Part shown: piece by piece, positions 6,055 to 12,496 of the stretch
Position numbering within the stretch: the first letter of the stretch is position 1
Layout: every line of letters starts with the position of its first letter
Assembly (NCBI GenBank): GCA_021166815.1
Contig: JAJPEO010000053.1
Span: 1 to 12,496 of the forward strand
Reading direction: 5' to 3'
DNA length: 12,496 nt
From: Nocardioides sp.
GTDB lineage: Bacteria; Actinomycetota; Actinomycetes; Propionibacteriales; Nocardioidaceae
Notes under the pieces: model-generated
The model's database searches: none
Told to the model about the DNA's origin: nothing
The model's input: only the letters and a program-made list of their open reading frames with translations
Translations under genes and position numbers: made by a program

Positions 6055-6786
6055 ATGACCGCAAGAGCGCGTGGGGAGTTCAGTGACCTGGCGTCGTCGG
6101 TACGCCGATGGCTGGCCGTGGCGCGACCGCCCGAGGCCCTCGAGGCGCAGACTGCCACTCTCGAGCCCCAGCCGCGCCACCAACCGGACCGCGCTCCGGC
6201 GACGGTGCGCGAGATCCCCCTACGGCAGCGCCGGGAGCTCGCGACCAAGCTGTCGCGGAGCATGCCGGCCCCGGACGAGGAGAGCGCGCACCGCGTCGCG
6301 CTCCTCATGGATGCCGAGACCACGGACGTGGGCATGCTTCCCCACGTCGTCGAGGCGGTGCACGCCGCCTACGGCGTGCCCGCCCTGAGCCGCGCGTACG
6401 GGGAGTGGACGGCCGCCCGGCTGCCGTCCTGGGCCGACACGCTCCAGCGTCACGGCGTCCAGCCGATCCACACGTTCCGTGCGGCGTCGGGTGCCGCTGT
6501 GGTCGCCCTGTGCATGGACGCGCTGGACGTCGTGCGCGACGGGGGCATCACGCACCTGGTCCTCGTGGGCCGCCTGGCTCCGGCCCTTCCGGTGGTCGCC
6601 AGGCTGCGCGCCGGCGGGACGCACGTCGTCGCGATCGCGGACCGGCAGGACGCCTTCGACCTGCGCCACCACGTGGACGAGATCGTCGACGTGGTCGAGC
6701 TGACGGGTGGCCCGGGCGACGCGCCTTCCGGGCGCCACCGGGCCGAGCCGCCGCTCCACGAGCAGCGGACCTGCGCGGGCGCCTGA
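6055..6786 (+). CDS. NYN (LabA/DUF88-like) domain protein with degraded catalytic motifs (243 aa)
   Basis: Residues 80-215 follow the NYN fold, a PIN-like RNase domain: VALLMDAETTD (81-91) in place of the usual IDAEN, AYGEWTAARLPSWADTLQ (114-131), GVQPIHTF (134-141), VALCMDALDVVRDGGITHLV (150-169) and a final strand ending EIVDVVEL (209-216). The acidic D86 and the MDALD aspartates (D155, D158) are kept. The aspartate normally found in the KxxNASD stretch is missing (here RAASGAAVV), and the SxDSDF loop reads VGRLAPAL (171-178). It may therefore bind RNA or a partner without cutting. Residues 1-79 are low in structure and arginine-rich. ATG 6055 is preferred over GTG 6046 because GGGGAGG is well placed for it. 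It heads a plus-strand run of three genes. Confidence 0.8.
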   Translation: MTARARGEFSDLASSVRRWLAVARPPEALEAQTATLEPQPRHQPDRAPATVREIPLRQRRELATKLSRSMPAPDEESAHRVALLMDAETTDVGMLPHVVEAVHAAYGVPALSRAYGEWTAARLPSWADTLQRHGVQPIHTFRAASGAAVVALCMDALDVVRDGGITHLVLVGRLAPALPVVARLRAGGTHVVAIADRQDAFDLRHHVDEIVDVVELTGGPGDAPSGRHRAEPPLHEQRTCAGA

Positions 6787-6858
6787 ACCGGGGTGCTCCT
6801 CGGGGCCGTGATGCCCCCGCCTTGCGACCCTCGTCGGGGACCACAGAGGATCGCCTCC

Positions 6859-7671
6859 ATGACCGTGGACCCCGAACGTCCCCCGTTGGCCCAGCGGCTC
6901 GACCTCCGCCGGCTCGTGATCGGGTCGGTGCTCGAGTGGCTGGCCAAGGCCTGGGGCGCGGGCGCCGCGCTCGCGGTCGCACTCGGCGACGCGGACACGC
7001 TCTGGGGCAAGCTCAAGGTGGCGGTCAAGGCCTATCCCACCCTGGCCGAGGAGGTCCGGCAGGCGCGCTACGTCGCCGAGCACCGGGTCGAGATCCAGGG
7101 CGCGGTCGACTACGTCAGTCGCCACACGCCCGACCAGGCCGAGCTGGAGCAGTCGGTCGAGCAGACCTCCGAGACGCTGCGCGGCATCAGCACGACGTAC
7201 GCCGAGCTGGACGAGGCGTTCAGCATTCCGCCTCCTCTCGACGCGTTCTCCCACCTCAAGGCGGCCTGGGACGCGAGGCCCTCGACCGACTCGCTGCGCG
7301 ACCTCGCCGACGCGGCCGAGCAGGCGAGCCCGTACGTCGACCAGACGAGGGAGCTGGTCCCGCTCTACCACAGCGGCCTGCTGTCGGTGATGGACAACTT
7401 CGCCAGCGACGAGATCGCGGCCACGCTCTTCGCGATGGGCGCTGCGCTGGCGTTCGGCCTCGTGGCGGGGCACGTGATCGGCTTCTGGGTCCGGCGCGGC
7501 CGCCCCGGCTGGGTCGCCTCGGTGCTGCAGGGGTGGGGAGCAAGCCGCTTCCGCGACTGGTACCTGGACAACCTGCCGCGCGCGCTGGGACCTCGGCTCT
7601 ACGCGGTCTCGCGCGAGCACTTTGAGCGTGAGCTCCTCGGCCGGTCCGACGAGCCTCGGGGGCCGTGCTAG
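6859..7671 (+). CDS. Unrecognised protein with a C-terminal membrane segment (270 aa)
   Basis: I do not recognise the family. Visible: a hydrophobic stretch with one lysine at residues 19-43 (LVIGSVLEWLAKAWGAGAAL onwards), which may be a membrane or re-entrant helix; a charged, mostly helical middle (about 50-180) rich in Glu, Gln and Ala; a clear membrane helix at about 186-211 (TLFAMGAALAFGLVAGHVIG inside it); and a basic tail starting VRRGRPGW, which would lie in the cytoplasm by the positive-inside rule. ATG 6859 is chosen because AGAGGA lies ahead; an earlier in-frame ATG at 6793 lacks a good site. It sits 72 bp after the NYN-like gene and 9 bp before the aldo/keto reductase, so it is probably co-transcribed with the reductase. 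The codon pattern supports a real gene. Confidence 0.8.
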   Translation: MTVDPERPPLAQRLDLRRLVIGSVLEWLAKAWGAGAALAVALGDADTLWGKLKVAVKAYPTLAEEVRQARYVAEHRVEIQGAVDYVSRHTPDQAELEQSVEQTSETLRGISTTYAELDEAFSIPPPLDAFSHLKAAWDARPSTDSLRDLADAAEQASPYVDQTRELVPLYHSGLLSVMDNFASDEIAATLFAMGAALAFGLVAGHVIGFWVRRGRPGWVASVLQGWGASRFRDWYLDNLPRALGPRLYAVSREHFERELLGRSDEPRGPC

Positions 7672-7680
7672 ACACGAGGC

Positions 7681-8559
7681 ATGCAGACCTACTCGCTCGG
7701 CAACGACACCGTCGGCCGCACCGACATCGGACGCATCGGCCTCGGGCTCATGACCTGGACCCAGACCGACCCCGTACCCGTGGAGCAGCTTCGGGCCACC
7801 GTGACCGCCGCGCTCGACGCGGGCGTCAACCTCCTCGACACCGCGGACGCGTACGGCGCCGCCCACGAGCGCGGGGCCGACGCGCAGGGGCACAACGAGG
7901 AGCTGGTGGCCTCGGTCCTCGCCGACCTGGGCGTGGCCGACCGGGTGCTGCTCGCCACCAAGGGCGGACACGTCCGTACGGCCGACGGTGGCTGGGACGT
8001 CGACTCCTCCGCCGACCACCTGCGCCGGGCCGTCGACGACAGCCTGCGCCGGCTCGGGGTCGAGCAGCTCGCCCTGTGGCAGCACCACCGACCCGACCCC
8101 AAGGTGCCGTACGCCGAGGTGATCGGCACGCTCAAGGAGATCGCCGACTCCGGCAAGGTGCGCATGGTCGGGCTCTCCAACGCCGACCCGCGGCAGATCC
8201 GCGACGCGCACGCGGTGCTGGGTGATGCGCTGGTGAGCGTGCAGAACCAGTTCTCGCCGAAGTTCCGCTCCAGCGTGCCTGAGATCGAGGTGTGCGAGGA
8301 GCTCGACCTGGCGTTCCTGGCGTGGAGCCCGCTGGGCGGCCTCGCCGACGCCAAGGAGCTCGCCGAGAAGCACCCGGCCTTCGCGAAGGTCGCGGCCGAT
8401 CGCGGGGTGAGCCCCCAGCAGGTCGCCCTCGCCTGGGAGCTCGCCCAGTCGCCCGTGGTCGTCCCGATCCCGGGCGCCAAGCGGCCGGAGTCGATCACCG
8501 ACTCCGCCGCGGCGGCGGACCTCGTGCTCAGCGAGGAGGAGCTGTCCCTCCTGAGGTAG
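7681..8559 (+). CDS. Aldo/keto reductase (292 aa)
   Basis: Soluble NADPH-dependent oxidoreductase of the (beta/alpha)8 aldo/keto reductase superfamily, reducing aldehydes or ketones; the natural substrate cannot be told. The catalytic tetrad is visible: D53 and Y58 in LLDTADAYG, K94 in LLATKGG, and H136 in LWQHHRPDP. Later motifs GKVRMVGLSNADPRQI, QNQFSPKF, LAWSPLGGL and VVPIPGAKRPESI fit the family's cofactor-binding half. Length is typical. The ATG follows the previous stop by only 9 bp and the nearest GAGG is too close to be an ideal ribosome binding site, so translation may rely on coupling to the upstream gene. The last codons and stop lie in a 15-bp tandem duplication. Confidence 0.93.
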   Translation: MQTYSLGNDTVGRTDIGRIGLGLMTWTQTDPVPVEQLRATVTAALDAGVNLLDTADAYGAAHERGADAQGHNEELVASVLADLGVADRVLLATKGGHVRTADGGWDVDSSADHLRRAVDDSLRRLGVEQLALWQHHRPDPKVPYAEVIGTLKEIADSGKVRMVGLSNADPRQIRDAHAVLGDALVSVQNQFSPKFRSSVPEIEVCEELDLAFLAWSPLGGLADAKELAEKHPAFAKVAADRGVSPQQVALAWELAQSPVVVPIPGAKRPESITDSAAAADLVLSEEELSLLR

Positions 8560-8577
8560 CCGCTCCTGAGGTAGCCG
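8548..8577 (+). repeat. 15-bp tandem duplication containing the aldo/keto reductase stop
   Basis: CTCCTGAGGTAGCCG occurs at 8548-8562 and again, exactly and directly adjacent, at 8563-8577. The unit is five codons long, so both copies read leucine-arginine-stop in the same frame. The first stop (8557-8559) ends the reductase. The repeat unit also contains one arm of the downstream stem-loop. Confidence 0.9.
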
Positions 8578-8623
8578 GCCCCGCCGGAATAGGGCACCAG
8601 CCCGATGTCCGGCACTACCTCAG
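8566..8623 (+). terminator. Long stem-loop after the aldo/keto reductase
   Basis: CTGAGGTAGCCGG (8566-8578) pairs with CCGG-CA-CTACCTCAG (8609-8623): 13 base pairs with a two-base bulge, enclosing a 30-base loop. The first tandem copy (8551-8559) could pair with the same right arm, giving two alternative structures. There is no T-run. It separates the reductase transcript from the small ORF and LuxR gene, so a terminator or mRNA-end stabiliser is most likely. Confidence 0.5.
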
Positions 8624-8675
8624 GCGCGCAGGCTCATGGCATGGCCCATCGGGGGCCAGGAGAGAGGGAAGTGCC

Positions 8676-8798
8676 ATGTTCGCCACCGACAGCTTCACCA
8701 AGGCCGAGGTCGCCTACCGCCGCGAGCGGATGCAGCACGACTACCGGCGCACGGGTCGCTGGACCCGTCGCCGCGTCAGCGCCGACGACGAGTCGTGA
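8676..8798 (+). CDS. Small basic protein ahead of the LuxR regulator (40 aa)
   Basis: ATG at 8676 follows the purine-rich AGGAGAGAGGGAAG, the strongest ribosome binding site in the window. The product starts MFATDSFTKAEVAYRRERMQ, continues with a second Arg-rich stretch (HDYRRTGRWTRRR) and ends in DDES. It has no membrane segment, no cysteines and no recognised domain. It looks like a short helical, nucleic-acid- or protein-binding peptide, but that is a guess from composition. Its TGA overlaps an in-frame GTG of the LuxR reading frame as GTGA (8795-8798), so the two may be translationally coupled. It could be a small partner of the regulator, or a leader ORF whose translation sets LuxR expression. 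Reality is supported by the ribosome binding site and overlap, not by homology. Confidence 0.6.
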   Translation: MFATDSFTKAEVAYRRERMQHDYRRTGRWTRRRVSADDES

Positions 8799-8848
8799 CG
8801 GCGGTGCCGACCGCCGTCGACCCCGCGACGTCACCGGTACGGGACACA

Positions 8849-11803
8849 ATGGTGTCCGTGCCCACGCTGCGGGCCGCCGACCTCATCGGCCGCGATGCCG
8901 AGCTGGAGGAGATCACCTCCCAGCTCGGCATCGGCGCGCCTGAGCGCGTCGCCCTCGGCGGCAGCCGCGTCCTGCTCCTCGGCGGCGACGCCGGCGTGGG
9001 CAAGACCCGCGTGCTCACCGAGCTGTGCGAGCGCGCCGCCGCCGGGGGCTGGCGGGTGGTGGCCGGCCACTGCCTCGACCTCGCCGACAGCTCCCTGCCC
9101 TACCTGCCGTTCTCCGAGATCCTCGGGCGGGTGCTCGACGAGCCGGGCGACGTGGTCGCCCAGGTGATCGACCGCCACCCCAGCCTGGCCCGCCTCGAGC
9201 CGGGCCGGCGCCTGCGCGTCGCCGACGACCACGACGACGACCGGGCACTCGACCGAGGCAACGTCTTCGCCGCGGTCCACGACCTCCTCGCGACGCTGGC
9301 TTCCGAGACGCCCCTGCTCGTGGTGGTCGAGGACGCGCACTGGGCCGACCAGTCCACGCGCGACATGCTGAGCTTCCTGTTCTCCCGGCCCTTCCCCCGG
9401 CCGGTGTCCCTCGTCGTCTCCTACCGCTCCGACGACCTCCACCGCCGCCACCCGTTGCGCCGGCAGGTCGCGGAGTGGACGCGGCTCAGCGAGGTGGGCC
9501 GGGTGCAGCTCGAGCCGCTCGGCCCGAGCGACGTGCGTCGGCTCGTCAAGGCCCTGCGACCGGGCACCCTCACCGAGGCCGAGCTCACCGCGATCGTGAA
9601 TCGGTCGGAGGGCAACCCGTTCTTCGTCGAGGAGCTGGTGGGGGCGTCGTGGGACGGCGGCCTGCCCATGGAGCTCGCCGACGTGCTGCTCGTCCGGCTC
9701 GACCGCCTCGACGACGACGCCCGCCAGGTCGCGCGACTCGCCAGCGTGGCCGGTCGCCAGGTCTCCCACGAGCTGCTGGCCGCGGTGTCAGACCTCGCGC
9801 CCACGGCGCTGGAGGCTGCGCTCCGCGCCGCGGTCGAGGCCAACGTGATGGTGGCGGGACGGCGCTCGACGTACGCGTTCCGCCATGCACTGCTGGGCGA
9901 GGCGGTGTACGACGACCTGCTCCCGGGGGAGCGTATCCGGCTCCATGCCGCCTTCGTGGCGGCGATGCGGGAGGGGCGCGCGGCCGGCACCACGGCCGAG
10001 CTCGCCCAGCACGCGCGGCGGGCAGGCGACACCTTGGTGGCGCTGCGCGCCAGCATCGACGCCGGCAACGAGGCGATGGCCGTCGGCGGCCCCGACGAGG
10101 CGGCCACGCACTTCCTCGAGGCCCTCGAGCTGCTCGGCGGCCTCGCGGAGCGGTCGGAGCGTCGCGCCGAGCTGGACGACATCGACGAGTCGGCGCTCGT
10201 ACGCCGCTGCGCCGAGGCCTTCGTCGCCTCGGGGCGCGTGTCCAAGGCCGTCAAGGTGCTGCGGAGCCACCTCGAGTCGCTGCCGGAGGACGCGCCGGCC
10301 AGCGAGCGCGGCCAGCTGCTCGCCGCCATCGCCGACGCCCTGATGCTGACCGACAGCACCGAGTCGCCCACCAAGATCGCCACCGAGGCGGTCGAGGCGC
10401 TGCGTGACGGCCCGCCCAGGCTGCTGGCCCCGGCGCTCGCCATCCGGGCACGCGCGCTGGGTCGGGGCGACCTCGACGAGGCACGCGCGACCGCCATGGA
10501 GGCGCTGGCCCTGGCCGAGCGCCACAACCTCACGTCCGTCGTCGTCGACGTGGCCACGATCCTGGCCACCCTCGACACCTCGCGGCCCGATGCCGACGTG
10601 CAGGCGGCCTGGTGGGCGGCGGTGGAGCATGCGCGAGCCGAGGGACTGGTCGAGCCCGAGCTGCGCGCCCACTACTTCCTCGCCCGGCTCCACCACGAGC
10701 GCGGCGAGGTCGAGGAGGCGATCGAGGCGTACGACCGGACCATCGCCCTCGGCGAGCGCACTGGGCTGAAGTGGTCGCCCTACCCCGCCGAGGCTCGGTC
10801 GATGAAGGGCCTGGCGCTGGTCCACCTCGGGCGGCTGACGGAGGCCGACCGCCTCCTCGACGTGACCGCCCAGGCGCCGCCCGCCGTCTACGAGTGGCTC
10901 TACTTCGCGCTCCAGCAGCGCATCTGCGCGCTGCGCGGCAGGCTCCACGGCGACGCGCCCGAGAAGCTGCGCGCACACTGGGGACTGGACGGGCTGGTCG
11001 CGATCCTGGGGGCGACGGCGGAGATCACGCGGGCGCAGCAGCGAGTCGACGCAGCCGCGGCGCAGGAGGCGTACGACCTCGCCGTCGCGACCGTACGCCC
11101 GCTGTGGCACGACCACTTCCAGGCCCGGCTGCGGCTGACCACCCTGATCGTGGCCATCCACGCCGACGCCGCCGCGACCCAGTCGGCCGAGGAGCGGGCC
11201 TTCGCGGGGGAGGCGGTGCAGCTGCTCATGGCCGACGGCGACCGCGTCATCGACTACTACGCGCCCTACGTGGACACCCTCGGGCCGGAGTACCACGCCT
11301 GGGTGGCGACCCGCGCCGCGGAGCACCTGCGGTGGCGGTGGGCCGCCCAGGTCGACCCGCCCTCGGCCGACGAGCTCGTCGCGGCCTGGCGCGCAGCCGA
11401 GGAGGCGTTCGTCGCCTACGGCGACGTGCCCGAGCTGACCCGCGTGCGGGTGGCCCTGGCGGGCGTGCTCCGCGCGGCCGGCGACACCGAGGGTGCCCGT
11501 ACGGCAGCCGACCTGGCGCGCGAGGCCGCCACGGCCATGGGCGCCACGCCCCTGCTGGAGCGCCTGTCCGCGCTCGGCGCGTCACCCCAACCCCGCCAGA
11601 CGTCGGACTCGCGTGCGCTCACGCCGCGGGAGGCCGAGATCCTCGCGCTCGTCGCCGAGGGCCGCACCAACGGCGCCATCGGGAAGCAGCTCTTCATCAG
11701 CACCAAGACCGTCTCGGTGCACGTGTCCAACATCCTCGCCAAGCTCGACGCCACCACCCGCACCGAGGCGGTCGCGATCGCGCGCCGCGCCGGGCTGCTG
11801 TGA
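8849..11803 (+). CDS. Large ATP-binding LuxR-family regulator (LAL type, 984 aa)
   Basis: Cytoplasmic regulator with an N-terminal AAA/NACHT-like ATPase, a long helical repeat region and a C-terminal LuxR DNA-binding domain, in the manner of MalT-like activators. Seen: LIGRDAELEEI near the start, Walker A GGDAGVGKTR (residues 45-54), Walker B LLVVVEDAHW (156-165), TPR-like helical repeats through the middle, and the HTH from LTPREAEILALVAEGRTN (924-941) to the end, with STKTVSVHVSNILAKLDA as recognition helix region. The reading frame is open further upstream. ATG 8849 gives the usual family N-terminus; GTG 8795 (1002 aa), overlapping the small ORF's stop, is a serious alternative. No receiver or ligand-binding domain is recognisable, so the signal is unknown. 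Family assignment is firm, start is not. Confidence 0.93.
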   Translation: MVSVPTLRAADLIGRDAELEEITSQLGIGAPERVALGGSRVLLLGGDAGVGKTRVLTELCERAAAGGWRVVAGHCLDLADSSLPYLPFSEILGRVLDEPGDVVAQVIDRHPSLARLEPGRRLRVADDHDDDRALDRGNVFAAVHDLLATLASETPLLVVVEDAHWADQSTRDMLSFLFSRPFPRPVSLVVSYRSDDLHRRHPLRRQVAEWTRLSEVGRVQLEPLGPSDVRRLVKALRPGTLTEAELTAIVNRSEGNPFFVEELVGASWDGGLPMELADVLLVRLDRLDDDARQVARLASVAGRQVSHELLAAVSDLAPTALEAALRAAVEANVMVAGRRSTYAFRHALLGEAVYDDLLPGERIRLHAAFVAAMREGRAAGTTAELAQHARRAGDTLVALRASIDAGNEAMAVGGPDEAATHFLEALELLGGLAERSERRAELDDIDESALVRRCAEAFVASGRVSKAVKVLRSHLESLPEDAPASERGQLLAAIADALMLTDSTESPTKIATEAVEALRDGPPRLLAPALAIRARALGRGDLDEARATAMEALALAERHNLTSVVVDVATILATLDTSRPDADVQAAWWAAVEHARAEGLVEPELRAHYFLARLHHERGEVEEAIEAYDRTIALGERTGLKWSPYPAEARSMKGLALVHLGRLTEADRLLDVTAQAPPAVYEWLYFALQQRICALRGRLHGDAPEKLRAHWGLDGLVAILGATAEITRAQQRVDAAAAQEAYDLAVATVRPLWHDHFQARLRLTTLIVAIHADAAATQSAEERAFAGEAVQLLMADGDRVIDYYAPYVDTLGPEYHAWVATRAAEHLRWRWAAQVDPPSADELVAAWRAAEEAFVAYGDVPELTRVRVALAGVLRAAGDTEGARTAADLAREAATAMGATPLLERLSALGASPQPRQTSDSRALTPREAEILALVAEGRTNGAIGKQLFISTKTVSVHVSNILAKLDATTRTEAVAIARRAGLL

Positions 11804-11816
11804 GCAGGGTGTCCCG

Positions 11817-12284
11817 GTGAACGCCGTCCTGCGCCCTGCGACCACCGCCGACGTGGCCGCGCTGGTCGAGCTGCGTGCGCTCATGTTCACGGACATGGGC
11901 GTCGACGCCGAGGGCCAGGACTGGCAAGCGCTCGCTCGCGACTGGTTCCTGCGCGCGGTTGGCGATCCGTCTGTCTGCCTGGTGGTCGTCGAGGACGGCG
12001 ACGCCGTCGTCAGCAGCGGGATGGCTGAGGTCCGCTCGGGCGCGCCGGGGCCGACCTGTCCCACCGGCCGGACCGCGTACCTGTCCAACCTCGTCACCCG
12101 CCGCGAGGCCCGGGGCCGTGGTCACGCCGGGCGGTGCCTGGCCCACCTGCTGGAGTGGGCCGCCGGGCACGCCGACCGCGTGGAGCTGCACGCGAGCGAA
12201 GACGGGATGGCGATGTACCGCCGACTGGGCTTCGCGGAGACTGCCAACCCCGCCATGCGCCTCACGGTGAGGCGCGCAGACTGA
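11817..12284 (+). CDS. GNAT-family N-acetyltransferase (155 aa)
   Basis: Acetyl-CoA-dependent transferase of the GNAT fold; the acceptor, small molecule or protein, is not evident. Seen: an N-terminal strand and helix (VLRPATTADVAALVELR), the acetyl-CoA pyrophosphate loop R99-GRG-H-A104 in ARGRGHAG after strand LSNLVTR, and the late motif LHASEDGMAMYRRLGF (125-139) that closes the fold. GTG 11817 is chosen because it gives a complete N-terminal strand and follows the LuxR stop by 13 bp with a purine-rich stretch ahead; no ATG lies at the start of the domain. It is probably translated from the LuxR transcript. The last codons lie in a perfect 19-bp palindrome. Confidence 0.88.
   Translation: MNAVLRPATTADVAALVELRALMFTDMGVDAEGQDWQALARDWFLRAVGDPSVCLVVVEDGDAVVSSGMAEVRSGAPGPTCPTGRTAYLSNLVTRREARGRGHAGRCLAHLLEWAAGHADRVELHASEDGMAMYRRLGFAETANPAMRLTVRRAD
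12257..12275. terminator. Perfect 19-bp palindrome inside the 3' end of the GNAT gene
   Basis: GCGCCTCAC-G-GTGAGGCGC; as RNA it gives an eight-pair stem with loop CGG. It ends nine bases before the GNAT stop, encodes ordinary residues (RLTVRR), and is followed by a smaller stem CCGCG-ACCA-CGCGG (12289-12302). It may serve as a stop-proximal terminator or 3'-end stabiliser. There is no T-run. Confidence 0.4.
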
Positions 12285-12392
12285 CGCTCCGCGACCACGC
12301 GGGCAGACGTTGGCCGGGACGTGCGACGACCTGGTCGCTCGAGCGGCCGTCTCGCCACACGTCCTGCATGGCGTCTTCGGGGACGAGGGCAG

Positions 12393-12496
12393 TCAGCGCG
12401 CCTTGCGGTAGAGGGTCGCCGGCCGCCCGCGGAGGCCGTCGGACAGCAGCACCTCGCCGCCCCGCATGAGCGGCACGAGCTGGTCCCTCATCCGGC
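12393..12496 (-). CDS. C-terminal end of a gene entering from the right edge, possibly winged-helix
   Basis: On the minus strand an open frame runs from the window edge to TGA (12393-12395) and gives RMRDQLVPLMRGGEVLLSDG followed by LRGRPATLYRKAR, 33 residues. The base pattern fits coding sequence in this frame. The ending, a turn with a basic GRPATLYR, looks like the wing of a winged-helix DNA-binding domain, but that is pattern resemblance only. It converges on the GNAT gene. The 108 bp between them (12285-12392) hold only the small stem noted with the palindrome. Start and most of the protein lie outside the window. Confidence 0.5.
   Translation of the reverse strand, partial: RMRDQLVPLMRGGEVLLSDGLRGRPATLYRKAR

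Noticed and set aside
6802..6817. GGGGC-CGTGAT-GCCCC hairpin between the NYN-like gene and the next gene
   Set aside because: Only five base pairs, no T-run, and such stems are expected by chance in G/C-rich spacers. It may weaken read-through but is not enough for a terminator call.
6220..8373. 717-codon open frame on the minus strand opposite the NYN, unknown and reductase genes
   Set aside because: It crosses three plausible plus-strand genes and their gaps, has low-complexity Arg/Gly/Val/His composition and no domain; antisense shadow in high-GC DNA.
8636..8848. LuxR coding sequence extended to the ATG at 8636
   Set aside because: The extra residues are the out-of-frame reading of the small ORF and its ribosome binding site, with Arg/His/Pro-rich shadow composition; only GTG 8795 remains a reasonable earlier start.
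9788..11326. 512-codon open frame on the minus strand opposite the LuxR gene
   Set aside because: It lies wholly within the regulator's helical repeats and shows only shadow composition.

Overview
The window is very GC-rich, with strong G/C preference at third codon positions, GTG as well as ATG starts and tight gene packing. Gene content (acyl-CoA dehydrogenase/synthetase, TetR regulator, large ATP-binding LuxR regulator, UBP-type zinc-finger protein beside a ferredoxin-reductase-like flavoprotein) points to a high-GC actinobacterium, most like Nocardioides and relatives. This placement is inferred from protein style; there is no rRNA or other phylogenetic marker.

Region 1 (1-3752) is a fatty-acid activation and oxidation locus. 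An acyl-CoA dehydrogenase (minus strand) diverges from an acyl-CoA synthetase (plus strand). A TetR regulator overlaps the synthetase stop by an ATGA junction. The short intergenic region between the divergent genes carries three copies of a GATACTG/CAGTATC heptamer, a probable operator for that TetR protein, so dehydrogenase, synthetase and regulator probably form one acyl-CoA-responsive regulon. The left edge holds the last codons of a second, nearly identical acyl-CoA dehydrogenase facing the first. Together they form an imperfect inverted repeat of about 311 bp with G-run and C-run arms inside, which is either a real convergent duplication or an assembly fold-back.

Region 2 (3799-5876) has a small rhomboid-type membrane protease converging on a two-gene operon: a UBP-type zinc-finger protein followed by a ferredoxin-reductase-like FAD/NAD(P) flavoprotein. 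A hairpin spans the two convergent stop codons and probably terminates both transcripts.

Region 3 (6055-8559) runs on the plus strand: a NYN/LabA-like protein lacking some expected catalytic acidic residues, an unrecognised protein with one clear C-terminal membrane segment, and an aldo/keto reductase. The reductase stop codon lies in a 15-bp tandem duplication that can pair with a downstream inverted copy.

Region 4 (8676-12284) has a 40-codon ORF with a very strong ribosome binding site, a roughly 1000-residue LuxR-family ATPase regulator that may be translationally coupled to it, and a GNAT acetyltransferase. A minus-strand gene, possibly a winged-helix protein, enters from the right edge. 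No RNA genes, CRISPR arrays, transposases or phage genes were seen. No large new multi-gene system is evident. The best leads are the left inverted repeat, the putative three-site TetR operator, the NYN protein with degraded motifs, the UBP/flavoprotein pair and the small ORF ahead of the LuxR regulator.
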